Assembly (NCBI GenBank): GCA_027475525.1
Contig: JAMWFC010000116.1
Span: 186,001 to 250,000, forward strand
Source of the DNA: Macrolepiota albuminosa
Lineage: Eukaryota; Basidiomycota; Agaricomycetes; Agaricales; Agaricaceae
DNA length: 64,000 bases
Direction of reading: 5' to 3'
This document shows, piece after piece, positions 43,774-54,900 of this stretch. A model generated the notes under the pieces. That model made no database searches and was not told the origin of the DNA. It was given only the letters and a program-made list of their open reading frames with translations. The position numbers and the translations under genes are program-made. Positions within the stretch are counted from its first letter, which is position 1, and each line of letters begins with the position of its first letter.

Positions 43774-45425
43774 ACGTGGAATTTGTGGAGACTGGCAGCG
43801 AGAACAAGGTTGCCAACAGACCCACGATGAGCGACACTTCTGTTCAGGCTGCTGTTCTTGGGCCCACGGGGCTCAGACTTGCCTTTGGGCACAAAAGCCT
43901 CTTTAAGGCATGTCCGTACAATTCAAGGATATGGGAGAGAGAGCTGCAGAGAGCGGAAATTCTACAGAAATATCCACATATTCCCAATAGTTTTAAAAGA
44001 GGTTTTATTTTTGATTTTCCCAAAATCAGCATCACACAGACACCACCAAACTCAAAATCTGTTGATGAGCATAAAGAAGCGTTCTGAGAAGTGGTCAACA
44101 AGCTCACGCAGGATGCTGGAGGAGGTTATTGGGCCATTTCAGACCTCACCAATTACAGTTATCCTGAAATCTACTCCAGGGAAGTTCTGGCTCATACAAA
44201 ACATGTCCTTTCCACAGACTCCTTCACAAGAATTTCCCAATGCCGCTGTCAATACCACCACAAGCGCAGATCAGTTCCCTTGCACTTGGGGAACTTTCAA
44301 CACAGTGGCACTCACTATTGCGAGACTGCCCCCAGAGTCACAAGCAGCTGTCAGAGATGTCACAGAGGCATATAGGACAGTGCCACTGCACAGCTCACAG
44401 TGGCCAGCAGCAGTGGTGCGAGCAGGAGAGGATGAGTTCTATCTGGACACCTTCTTGTGTTTTGGAGCATCTATGGGCAGCCAGCTGATGCAGCATTGGA
44501 TATTATGCAGTATGAAGGAATTGGCCCAATCACTAGGTGGGTTGATGATCACATGTTTTTTTGAATCAAGAAGAGATATGTCAGAGAGTACAATAGGAAA
44601 CGGCATGAATGGCATGAGGAAATCAAGCGATGAGGTGTACACCAAGCAGGGGGGAGGTTTTGGTATGGAGGTTTTGAGTTCGAAAATGGGTTGGTGGAGG
44701 AGTTTGATGAAGATTGCAAGTTTCTAATCAGCATCCAGCCAGGCTCAGAAGAGGACGAGTTCACTTACAGCATAGAAAACATTGACCGCATCTCTGGAGT
44801 ACTGAGGATACCATGGGAAGGAACAAAAGATAGGCCTTTTGCGACAAGGAACACCTTCATCGGCCTTTTGTGGGATCTCAGGGATAAGTCAGTGGGGCTC
44901 GGAGAGGATAAGGCAGAAAAATATTTACGAGCAATCAGTGACTGGCTTGCCTCTCCAACACATGTCCTGCGAGAGGTACAAGGGCTGTATGGCAAGCTTC
45001 TACATGCCTCTCTTGTCTTTCCTGCTGGACAGGCATACCTCACCAAATTGGAAAGTATGCTCACCACAGGTAGTAACCGTCCACATGTGCCACACCATAA
45101 TGCAAGGGGACTCCAACAGGACCTCGAATGGTGGCAGGACACACTCTTTTCCAATGCCCGCAGGCTCATTCCAGTCCCAAGCACAGTACAGGACCTTGGT
45201 GCATTCTCCGATGCCAGCTCAGGGTTTGGCATTGGTATTGTCATTGGTAACCGCTGGTGTGCCTGGAGACTTGCTCCAGATTGGAGGACACTCAACGGCA
45301 AACAGGATATCCAATGGGCTGAAGCAGTCAGCTTCAAACTCCTCGTCAACATGGTCATTAGGATGGAGGACACAAGACAACATTACAAGATCTATGGTGA
45401 CAACAAGGGAGTTGTTGAGGGCTAG
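43774..45425 (+). pseudogene. DIRS zinc finger, reverse transcriptase and RNase H
   Basis: Reading resumes after Gypsy-3 with a Cys/His-rich finger (about 43780-43890). The reverse transcriptase shows VRDVTEAYRTVPLH near 44360 and CFGASMGS near 44460, then in a shifted frame RWVDDHMF near 44540, whose VDDH is the catalytic box of DIRS polymerases. RNase H follows in the frame 44691-45425 with FSDASSGFGIG and YGDNKGVVEG near the end. A frameshift near 44520 and TAG at 45423 make this copy inactive. Reverse transcription in DIRS elements yields a circular DNA that the recombinase integrates. Confidence 0.82.
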
Positions 45426-45496
45426 TGGAATGGAAGAAGTAGAAATACAGCGGTCAATGGGGTGTTCAAGAGGTTACACACCTTTCTTGAGAGCGC

Positions 45497-46960
45497 ATGG
45501 GGCGTCTGGCACCATACACACAGCTTATATCCCCAGTGGGGACAACCCAGCAGATGGCCCTTCATGAGGAAAGTATCCAAGTACAGAACTCCTGCTCCCA
45601 CCTTTATCCCTACCCAAGGATGTTGAGACCTTCCTTATCGATGCAACAGAACCACTCTCACCAAGAGAACTCCAACTCGGTTGAACGCACAGGTGTCAGC
45701 CATCGACAGGGCAAGTCAGTGACACAGCTTGCGGCAGTGCTGGTGCCAGGGAGTGGCTCAACAATTCCCATTTCGAGGAGGAGATCTTCACACGCAACAC
45801 ACACAGTAGGGTCTGGTCGGAATAATTCAGCACAATGCTTCATGGCAACACTGCCCTCACAGCTGACAGGGGCAAAACCTTGCCCCTACAGGGGAGACCT
45901 CACTATCACACCATCAAGACTATGCCCTCACTGTGCAGCAGGAGATAGACTCCTACTCTGGAGACCGATGAAGGAAGTTGCTCAGGGTACGGCAGGACTG
46001 ACAGAAGAGGATGTACAGCGAGTGCTGACAGTGAAGTCAGCTGCATGGGCTGGAGGAACGAGGGGATCGTATGGGTCTGGTCTGCTCATTTTCCATGCAT
46101 ACTGTGACTACAGACAGATTCCGGAGGCAGACCGCTGCCCAGCCCATCAGTCTCTCATCTTGGCCTTCATCGCAGCTTGTGCAGGTACATATTCAGGTTC
46201 TGCATTGGCTAATAACCTGTATGCAGTGCAAGCATGGCACACACTACACGGACAACGATGGGAAATGACACAGACAGAAATACAGGCAGCCTTGGATGGG
46301 GCAGCAGCATTGGCTCCCCCAACGTCAAAAAGAACAAAACGAGAGCCCTTCACAACAGACCTCATTACAACAGTCAATGCCTGCTTGAAGGTTGCGTTCT
46401 GGTCAATGGCAAGGCTAGGTGAACTGACAGTGAAAAGCATCAAGGCCTTCGACCCAACCCTGCACGTCAAGCCCGCAGACGTCACTTCAGGACAAGACCA
46501 AAGCGGCAACGAAGTCACAGTAATTTTCATTCCCAGGACCAAAGCAGCGGTGGACGGCGAGGACCTGTACTTTGCCCACCAACAAGGCGAATGTGACCCA
46601 ATGGCGGCACTTAGGAATCACTTCACAATAAATGGGCCATGCCAAGATGGACACCTATTCGAATACAAGCATGGCGGTAACTACCGACCTCTCACCCGGT
46701 CAGCATTTGCAAAACGTCTGAACGCGGTGGCAAAAGATCTAGGACTGGGGGGTCTCAGGTTTCACGGCATAAGGGTGGGGTCTGTACTGGAATACTTACT
46801 ACGGGGTGTACCCCTCGACGTCGTGAAGAACATAGGGAGGTGGAGCAGTGATGCGTTCGCCGTATACCTACGCAAACACGCGCTGGTAATGGCACCATAC
46901 ATCCAAGATTCACCGGCCTTAGAGGAGTTCACGAGAATTACACTACCGCCAGTCCGTTAG
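45497..46960 (+). CDS. DIRS tyrosine recombinase
   Basis: The frame is open from 45497; the recombinase itself probably begins near 45950. Catalytic residues are visible: Arg in ARLGELTV (about 46410), H-x-x-R in FHGIR (about 46760), Trp in GRWSSDAF and the nucleophile Tyr in VYLRKH (about 46865). This complete R-H-R-W-Y set suggests the domain itself is intact, although the upstream polymerase is broken. It catalyses site-specific joining of the circular cDNA to the target. The first part of the frame is out of register with the ancestral reading, shown by frame changes near 45430-45760. Confidence 0.85.
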   Translation: MGRLAPYTQLISPVGTTQQMALHEESIQVQNSCSHLYPYPRMLRPSLSMQQNHSHQENSNSVERTGVSHRQGKSVTQLAAVLVPGSGSTIPISRRRSSHATHTVGSGRNNSAQCFMATLPSQLTGAKPCPYRGDLTITPSRLCPHCAAGDRLLLWRPMKEVAQGTAGLTEEDVQRVLTVKSAAWAGGTRGSYGSGLLIFHAYCDYRQIPEADRCPAHQSLILAFIAACAGTYSGSALANNLYAVQAWHTLHGQRWEMTQTEIQAALDGAAALAPPTSKRTKREPFTTDLITTVNACLKVAFWSMARLGELTVKSIKAFDPTLHVKPADVTSGQDQSGNEVTVIFIPRTKAAVDGEDLYFAHQQGECDPMAALRNHFTINGPCQDGHLFEYKHGGNYRPLTRSAFAKRLNAVAKDLGLGGLRFHGIRVGSVLEYLLRGVPLDVVKNIGRWSSDAFAVYLRKHALVMAPYIQDSPALEEFTRITLPPVR

Positions 46961-48376
46961 GTTAGTCTCACTCCTTTTTCGGGGGGTCCGCGTTTCGCAC
47001 AACGCGTCGCGGAGCTCCTAACTTATAGGGTATCGCAGCTCACCACGGACCCTCGCAGATTCGACGTTTCGAGCGAAGGAACCTACGGTTCCTTGCCCCA
47101 AACAGCAGCAACAAATTGTATTACAGTACAGATACTTCGGAATATACATGAGTTACTGCTTACCTTTGCCAAAGTGAAGCCACGGGCGTAATCACACGCA
47201 TAGATAACTTTTCTATTCTGTTACATGTGAGCAGACCCTTATTTTTGTAGAGCGATGCCGTACAAACATGACCGCGTACGCTCAGTTGTCCACTTGCCTA
47301 TATCTCACGGATTACCGTTCCTATCTCATCCACAAACACATCTCTTCAGCCCCGTTGTCCCGTTCCCAACCAAGACACCCATGTCACCTCTGATATGCCG
47401 CCACAGCTCCCTGCCTGCTCAAGTGCCCCAAAATAACCCCTGACTTTGGCCCTGGTTGCCTTGCTCACTTCCCAGCCGGCCGGAAGGCTCCTGTGTCCAC
47501 TGATGCTCGTTTCGTTCCTTGAGCCTTTGAAGCTTCGTACTCTCTCTGATCCTCACTCTCAAGTTGCGCAATGTACGCACCCTCAACAGGACACCCTCTC
47601 CTTCGGCCGTACCCGCACCCCTCACCTGGCCCTGCGCCAGTGCCCTCCCGCGCTCCGTCAACACCCACGCTCTTCGTCTCCGCCTGCGGTCTCTCAACGC
47701 TCTTCACCTCCCTCCTCACGACCTTCACCTCCTCTTCCAAATACACGCTCTCGGTTTTACGCACGTCCATTTGCATGAGCGTCCTGAACAGCTCGGGCCA
47801 AATATGCTCTGCACCTCTGGCGCACCGTACACCTCTTGTATGAACATCGGGTGCACGACGATAACCCTTTATATCTTGGGTAATGACTCCGACGCGGGAA
47901 TGAGGGCGTAGAGGTCTTTCTTGCGTGACAGGTCAAGGATCAAACGAACCATTTGCATTCAATCGCAATGTGCCCCTTGAAGGAAAACTTCCCTCCATGA
48001 TCTCGGAATGAAAACAAATCCGTGCATCAAGTACGTGTTGTGGCTTTCTACCAAAATCATGATTGATTATTTGGCCATCTAAGCTTTGATCGAATCTTCA
48101 AACATGCCGAGAGTATCCCCAAATTTTGCACTCAATCCACGTTTCTCATCGCATTGTTGTGGTTGCAAGCTTCGCAGGCAACTTCTATATTTATTATTTC
48201 TGCAAATCTCTCTTTTTCCCCTTCGAACGGTTCTCCCTTGGCTTTTCTTTGGCACACTGGGTACATAACATAAATAAATGTTTCAAGTATCATTGTGCCT
48301 CGTATACTTGGACATAAAAATCGCATATATACACAAGTTCCAGGGTTAGAAGGCAGAGATTACGGTGTCTCTTCAT
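46961..48376. other. Region between the DIRS element and the DUF6535 gene; no gene recognised
   Basis: 46961-47110 is GC-rich and may contain the DIRS terminal repeat, which I could not pair with a left copy. 47255-47900 is C/T-rich with overlapping frames on both strands but no recognisable domain. 47900-48376 is AT-richer. Confidence 0.5.
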
Positions 48377-50411
48377 TCATGGTATGAGATATGTCATCCC
48401 ATATGGGGCGAGCCTGACAGTCTGGTAATGTTCCAAGTACTCGATGAGTGTGTTATTATTTTCTTTGCTGCGTGCAATGTTAAGCAATGTCATCCCTTTA
48501 GCATCCTTGACCGTTCTATCCCATCCGCAGTCAAGCAAAAACGTCACCCTCTGCAGGCCCGGTGAGGTTCTATGATCTGTCAATCTATTGTAGAGGGCTT
48601 CGTGACTGAATGACTGGGCACCATGAGCCAAAAGGAATGCCACCATTGTAGGGGATTTCGGAAAGATGATTCCAATGGCACATTCAAGCACTGTCTCTGA
48701 GAGGTTAACATGCCGCGCAGATATCAGAGCTGGATTTCGTTCAACAAGGGCGATGGCCATATCCAGATTGCCTGAAAAGGCTGCATAATCCAAAGCGGTC
48801 CAACCCAATTCATTACGACAATCGAGGTCTATTCCTCGATGCACCAATTCACGAAAGTCTTCTTTATCCCCGTGATCTGCACATACATGCAAGAACGCCG
48901 CGCTCGATTTGCTGTCAGAAAATAGGCCGGGACCACTCAAATCCAGAAGCCACCGAGATAGGACACGATGCCTGGCTGTGAGTGCCGCTCCATAAGCTTC
49001 AGACAGTGCAGCCAATATCTGTTCTCGCCAGCCTTCTGAATAAGGATGATTGGGCATTGGCACCAGCGCCATAAGTTGAAAGTGCTCCACAAGAGTTTTG
49101 ATCATTCGGCCATATTTGTTGCTTTCTCCAATGTCATCCTCTGTGGAAGATGCTGAATACGTATCTAGCAATCTTGATAAAGAATAAAAGATTGCAGATA
49201 GAAGATAACTCTGTCCTGAACTTGGGTTACGAGATTTACTGGGAGGGTCGAAACACTGAAAGAAATCATATTTCCGGAATTGGTATATAGAATTTCCAAT
49301 TGGAATCCATTCATTAAACAAGTCACAAGTCCCCTCAATGACAATTTCCTTGACCGAGTCGTTAGATGAGTGGTTGAACAACCAACCAAAGGAGTTGTGA
49401 GCGAGATCATCAGCCAAAGTAAATGACATCTCCGAAACTCTATTGTGCTCTGCCATTTGCAAAGACTGTCTTTGCAACCATTTTGGTCGCCGCAAGTCCC
49501 GTAACTTCCAGGAGCCATGAAGCATACGCCAGTGTTTACGGCACGTGTATCCTGTAGTATGTACAGCATACGCCAGAGGTTTCATTAAATAGAACACGAA
49601 GGGAATGCGGTAAGGACAAGCAATGTCCAAGGCAGGAATCATGGAGGATCCAAAGTAGAAGATAAACGTGAGGACAGTGATCACAGCAACGGTGTTAGAT
49701 ATTGGACGGGATAATTGTGAAACGTAGAGAGCTAGTCCAACCAGAAAGATAGCAACTGAGCAATGTAGGATCAATGGGAGACTCTGAATAATGTCACCGA
49801 GCTTATATTTTTCCTGTCCCCCAAAGCGGAATTGGCGGACTAAGGCACGGGTTCTGGCGCTCCCAGGAACGATTACAATATATGCCTATTCATCTGTATT
49901 AGATGGCTGCAAGACGAAGATAAAAGGAGTGTACAAACTTGGATCCATTGTTTGGCTAGAACAGACAGGAGGGCAGTTGATAACGAGAGAGCGAGGCTTG
50001 TAAAAAAGAGTCCATTCACCCATACATCTTTGGAAGTGTGCGTCTGGCTTTCGGGACCTAGAGATGCTGCAGGAACAGCCTCTATGCTCGTTCTATTTCC
50101 GGCGGCTCTCAATAATTGGTTGGTTTCAACAAGTAGGGATACCATAATTTGTGCGTTATCTGGTTGGAGCGCTTGAGACGTTTGAGCGACAAACGTCGTT
50201 ACTACTGCTGAGAAGAGTGCAGCCTGCCTTGGATTAAGATGACATTTAGGAATGTATGTCCATCAATACCCACAAAAACAAGGAGACTATCAAGGATGCT
50301 CCGATAGCCTTCAATCATGTCCGCATCGTGACTCTCTGCTTCGTCAAGATATACATACCACGCTCGTGCATTTTCTTTTGCTCCCTCTCCAAGTTTGTCA
50401 GCGTCGTACAT
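48377..50411 (-). CDS. DUF6535-type membrane protein with C-terminal ankyrin repeats
   Basis: Three exons on the minus strand, 50411-50274, 50223-49939, 49885-48377, with introns of 50 and 53 nt. Junctions are in frame and predict 643 residues. Residues 1-140 match the basidiomycete DUF6535 pattern: YLDEAESHDADMIEGYR, a hydrophobic LLVF...FSAVVTTF segment, then a second membrane segment ending in AKQWIQ. Two further membrane segments lie at about 182-230. The C-terminal third (about 430-640) contains ankyrin-like repeats (LGWTALDYAAFSGNLDMAIAL). DUF6535 proteins are expanded in Agaricomycetes and have no established function. The start ATG could be preceded by an unseen exon. This is the only apparently intact non-transposon gene of the window. 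Confidence 0.85.
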
Positions 50412-50589
50412 CTTTGTGTAATCGTAATTACGACCACCTGGAAGCTATAGAATGAATAGATATCATTGCACAACAAAATTAAGACAGTACCCAAGTTACG
50501 GCCAAAGGTTGCAGGGCGCGATGCATGCAAGAGGTTAGTCATTGTGAGTAGGAAAAATGGTTATACGTGGCTGTGAGAAGGAAAGATGG

Positions 50590-51025
50590 TTACAGCTATT
50601 ATAACGTTAGACCCCTTTGAGTTCTGCTTGTTTAGTTGTTTGGCCTGATATCCGCGATGCCGGGCTTGCCGAATGATAATGTCATTTATTACTGTGACCC
50701 TCCAACTGCCACTTCCGCTGCCTGAGAAAACCTCGTCGCTGTCTCTCACCAGTAATTATGCATCGCAAACACTACGGATAATGTAGCTTGAGGTGGTATT
50801 AGTATTATATGAGTTACTTCAAAGCCATTGAGTATTCGAGTTCGTCCATCAACTGTCCTTTTCAACGGAGCTACATCACCAGTCCAACAATATGCTGTCC
50901 GAATGCGTTTGATAGTTCGGACACTCACACCAGGTTTCGGCAGCAAGCCCGGCATCACGGATATCAGGCCAAACAACTAAACAAGCAGAACTCAAAGGGG
51001 TCTAACGTTATGAAAATGGCTGTAA
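50590..51025. repeat. Foldback repeat with 83-bp inverted arms
   Basis: Arms 50590-50672 and 50943-51025 are inverted copies with few mismatches (core AACGTTAGACCCC ... CCGGGCTTGC), around a 270-bp spacer. A non-autonomous DNA transposon is possible. No target duplication was recognised. Confidence 0.7.
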
Positions 51026-51403
51026 ATGTAGCCGTTCTTCCACAAATCAAATCAAGGGATGATGATGGATTGATGATAATTTGAAACAGAGGATGAAGAC
51101 AAGACAACCATGTCCGTGTATTGCCTACTTACCAGTCCTATAGATTGCTGTTCCTGTTTCATCCATAAATACAGCATCTAGTATTCCTTGTTTGTCTCGA
51201 CTCACTCCTTGTGAACAAGGCAACGGTATCTTGCTTGGGAACAGGACATGTATTTATGGATGAAGCAGGAACAGTAATCTATAGGACTGGTAAGTAGGCA
51301 ATACATGGACATGGTTGTATTGCCCTTTACAGCCTCAGTTTGCTCTTGTCTTTCATCAATCCATAATCATCCTTTGATTCAATTTGTGGAAGAATGGCTA
51401 CAT
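51026..51403. repeat. Large imperfect palindrome directly after the foldback repeat
   Basis: Arms of about 150 bp (51026-51172 and 51251-51403) around a 78-bp loop. The centre of the arms holds TATAGGACTGGTAAGTAGGC and its complement. Confidence 0.75.
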
Positions 51404-51450
51404 ATAACCACAGCTTATATACACCCATCTCTCATAGAGAATTGAGCTCA

Positions 51451-52314
51451 TCATGGTATGCTGCTTCTCATTTGGCTGCATGTTTGTTTGCAAATGAGCT
51501 GGCAGGGATTGCATGTGGTGCCACCCTTTGTCCTGACACACTGTAGCTGCTTACTTGTGCAATATTGGCAAGGAGGATTGATGTGCTGACCCTCACAACG
51601 AGGTGCTGTTTTCAGATATCTGCTCAACAGCATCCCTCTGGTAATTTCCCCCTTTGGTATCCTGTCTTCTTGTTCTTCCTCTTCCTCTTCATCCTCATTC
51701 TCATCCTTTCCCTCCTGCTCCTCCTTTTGACAATGGTTACCAGGAGGACATCTACCAATGTAGCACCCACTTTTGCTTCTTGAAGGTTGGTGATGGACCA
51801 GACAAATCTCCTGCTGCCAGAGGACTTGGTCATTTTCTCTTCTTGGGAATTGGTGATGGACTAGACAAATCTCCTGCTGCTGGCCTATGACCTATCTACT
51901 CTTCTCATGCCAGTGCTATCAACAGACCAGCCATGGTTTATAGATCAGGTTGTTCTTTGTCTCTACTTTGTTCTTTCCCCCTTCCACTCCTCTGGGCCTA
52001 TTTCTTTGCAGCATCCTTCAACTGCCTGGTCATATCCTGGTCAGAAAGCTTGCTCTGGAGTAGCTGGATAACTTTGTTGATGAAACTTCTCATGGCATCA
52101 AGGAGGAAATTCTTGTCATTCTTTACCTGGCTGATCATCAGCCACATGTCAGTCTACAGAACAACTGTTAGTGCATGTCTATTAGGAAGGAGTGCTTGCA
52201 TCTTACCAGGTCCTTTAGCTGTCCTTTGAGTTGACCAAGGTCTCCTCTGTGAGCAAGATATAATATTTGAACATTGCTGTTAACAACTTGTTGGTGGAGT
52301 TCAGCATTAGACAT
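51451..52314 (-). pseudogene. Degenerate gene with helical N-terminus, duplicated basic motif and Zn2Cys6-like cluster
   Basis: ATG at 52314; exon 52314-52207, intron 52206-52154 (53 nt, GT...AG), then a helical exon to about 51990 with TAG replacing a likely CAG. Further downstream, one frame with several stops shows a basic motif twice (AAGDLSSPSPIPKKRK and a variant, from a direct repeat at 51786-51817 and 51850-51881). Near 51560-51480 the cysteines read C-x2-C-x6-C-x8-C-x2-C-x7-C. The order helix, basic low complexity, cysteine cluster recalls the antisense genes of Gypsy-1 and Gypsy-3, but no adjacent element was found. Stops mostly fit C to T changes. Confidence 0.5.
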
Positions 52315-53682
52315 GGCAGATGGAGGATTAAAAAAACAGATGAGAACTTTACATGAAGCAAGTTCTGAAAATAGATATCATGTGATGCTGTTTAAATCAC
52401 AAAAGAAGTTTGATTTATTGCTTGATAAACTTTATTTTTGTTTATTTTATAGTGTAGTAAATAACAATTAGCTAAGCAGGTCAAAAATGCAGAGATCTTA
52501 ATATTTATTGCATTGAGTAGGAGTTGAGCCTGCCTACTGCAAGCTACAAGGAATATTAATTGAGAATATTCCATTACACTATATAGGTTTCCTAGATACT
52601 TCTATGGTGTAAATAAATATCAGTCTAATATTGTCAATTAAATACAGATCAATCAGTTGCGGTAAATTTTTTGATTCATCCATGTACAGGATATGACTTC
52701 ATTGGATCCCTTCTGCCCTCTGTCAATCTACTACAGGTAAAAAATGATGACATTATCCATTCAAAACTCCAGAGATTACTGGAGAAATTTAGGATGAAAG
52801 AGCTTGCCACATATTCACTGGAGCAAGCTTGTCTAACCTAAACTTCTTGAGCAATCTTCAGAGTTTTGAATGGATCAAATGACTAATGTTAGCAGATGTC
52901 AGCGGCTTCTTGCAATCATGTGCACAAGGAGGAGTTGAACTCACGTCTTGTGCACAATATGAATTATAGATTTATCAATATTCCACTGGACTACAAAGGC
53001 TTATTACAAGTTAGTATGGTTAGATTGGTAACTTCATTTGATCTGTTCATCTGCTTATAGACAGGACATATGTCCACCAGACTTGTTTCCTCCTCTTTCA
53101 ACCCAGTATAGGCTCTACTAAAATATTTGTCATTCTTACACAGAATCTAATGTCTGCTGCTGTCTACTAATTTTTGCTAATGTCCACTAGTATTATTGAT
53201 TCAATCTATGCAAAACTCCAGAGATTACTAAAGAAGGATAGGATGCAGAAATTGTGCCTGTGTTTATTGCAGCACATATGACAAGTAATTATACACCTTA
53301 GCTGCTATCTTTGTTACAAAGACCAGTACAAAGGTAGCTAGCTGCAGTGTATCATCAACTGGTCACATGTGCTGGATTAAACACAGGCACAACTTCTCTA
53401 TCCTATTCTTCTGCAGTAATCTCTGAAGTTTTGCATGAATCAAGTTAATGATGCTAGCAGATGTTAGTGGCCTGCTGGTATAATATGCATTAGGGGGAAT
53501 TCAAATACGTCTTTTGTGCACAATATGAAATATCAATTTATCAATATTCTATTAGACTACAGATGCTTACTACAAGTCAGTATGGTGTATGTGTGGAGCA
53601 AAAATGCACGGTATATCAATTGACAAACAAAAATCTCTGCACCAGTATATTATATACACTGCATGGGAATCAAACCTACTGC
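52315..53682. repeat. Cluster of tRNA-like (SINE-like) repeats and small inverted repeats
   Basis: Segments at 52510-52600, 52925-53010 and 53490-53590 share a pattern that, reversed, looks like a tRNA: a B-box-like GAGTTCAACTC and an A-box-like end with CACTGGACTAC. The copy at 52925-53145 aligns beyond the tRNA-like head with 54673-54897. Short inverted repeats (CTCCAGAGATTACT and its reverse) occur at 52765/52855 and 53220/53405. No protein gene. Confidence 0.45.
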
Positions 53683-54676
53683 TGATAATATCAACTATAG
53701 TTGGTGCACTGGACATATACACAGTACAACACCACCATCTTTAGCACTTGGCATGCATAGTTGTGAAGAGTCCTGATAGAGTCCCAGTGTGCTCAAGCAA
53801 ATAGGATAAGGTGATGCATTAGATGATAGCACTTTGGGTGCTACTTAGCAAATTGTAAGTGCTGAAGTTTAAGCTAAGATATTAAAACAAAAAAGGATAG
53901 CACAACGCAGTGTGCCTATAGGTGGCACTATAAACAACAAAGAAATAGACAATGCTAGCACCCAACTAGGTGACAAACTTAGATCAAACTAGTGCAAGTT
54001 GAATGCTAAGTGTAACTGAGTATTCTTAAGGTTACGATTTGTTGTTATATACATGTCAAGTAGCTATCTTTCATACTATGCACTACTGCATTTCCAAAAT
54101 GAGTCTATTTGTAGCACTACTATTTAGTGCCTCTCCTCATAGTTACAGCTAACAGCCACTTGTCAACAGCAATCTGCAGCACATAGATGATGGCAACTAA
54201 TAGCATTACAGCCTATTGGCCAATGGCAACTCTAAAACTACTTAGAAATGGTATAAGTCTGCTTACTTTTTAATATAATTTCAATTGGTCAAGCCACTCC
54301 AAGATATAGTTGAAAAATTCTTGACAGACACTATGAGCACTAATTCTGACAGACTTCTGATTAAGGTGCCTTGTCAAGTGGCAGCTCCTATAGCTAACCT
54401 TTTTTGATATTGATCAGAGTATGGTCAGAGTCTTCTTTCTACTGTTGTGCTAGCACTATAAGTTCTAAACCTCCTGACTCCTTGAAGTCAATGGCTAGAG
54501 TGTGTTGAAGGACTGATAAATGGTGGTTAAAATAGATAAGCCAAAACCTGTAATGAAGCGCCAAAGCCAAAGATGTTCTGTATTTAAAAAGATTGCTAGA
54601 ATCTCCCATATGTCAAGTGTTGGTAGGCCTATAATGTTTCTTGATGTGCTCAGTCGAAGTAGAAGCCTATCACTGC
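53679..54676 (-). mobile_element. CpG-depleted solo LTR of the Gypsy-3 family, target duplication CTGC
   Basis: 53683-54672 aligns along its length with the reversed Gypsy-3 LTR at 36597-37639. Nearly every CpG of that LTR is TpG or CpA here (GCGCTGGACGTATACGC against GCACTGGACATATACAC). Flanked by perfect CTGC copies (53679-53682, 54673-54676). It interrupted a tRNA-like repeat that continues at 54673. Confidence 0.92.
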
Positions 54677-54900
54677 TTGGCACAATATAAATTACCAATT
54701 GATATATATTTCACTGAACTACTAGAATTTATTGCAACTTTATAGTATATATATAGACTGGTCAAAAGACATCATCTCAGTAAATTCATTTGATCTGTTT
54801 ATCTGCTCATAGATGGGACACAAGTCTACTGGACTTGTATCCTCTCTTTCAACCCAGCACTGTCTCTACTAAAATATTTGTCATTTTTATACAAGAAGAT
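54673..54900. repeat. Second half of a tRNA-like repeat split by the solo LTR
   Basis: Homologous to 52945-53160, including the stretch TTCATTTGATCTGTTTATCTG and the TCTACTAAAATATTTGTCAT end. The head lies at about 53650-53682. Confidence 0.6.

Larger units (their letters stand above)
27559..46960 (+). mobile_element. DIRS-type tyrosine-recombinase retrotransposon, split by Gypsy-3
   Basis: Plus-strand parts before 29244 (gag-like) and after 43774 (zinc finger, reverse transcriptase, RNase H, tyrosine recombinase) belong together: removing Gypsy-3 and one ACGT copy gives a continuous Cys/His-rich reading frame across the junction. DIRS elements integrate with a tyrosine recombinase instead of an integrase and leave no target duplication. 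The outer ends, usually inverted or split repeats, could not be located, so the limits given are those of the coding part. Confidence 0.82.

Noticed and set aside
47255..47911. Overlapping frames on both strands
   Set aside because: C/T-biased composition produces long frames in several registers, and none shows a domain or splice structure.
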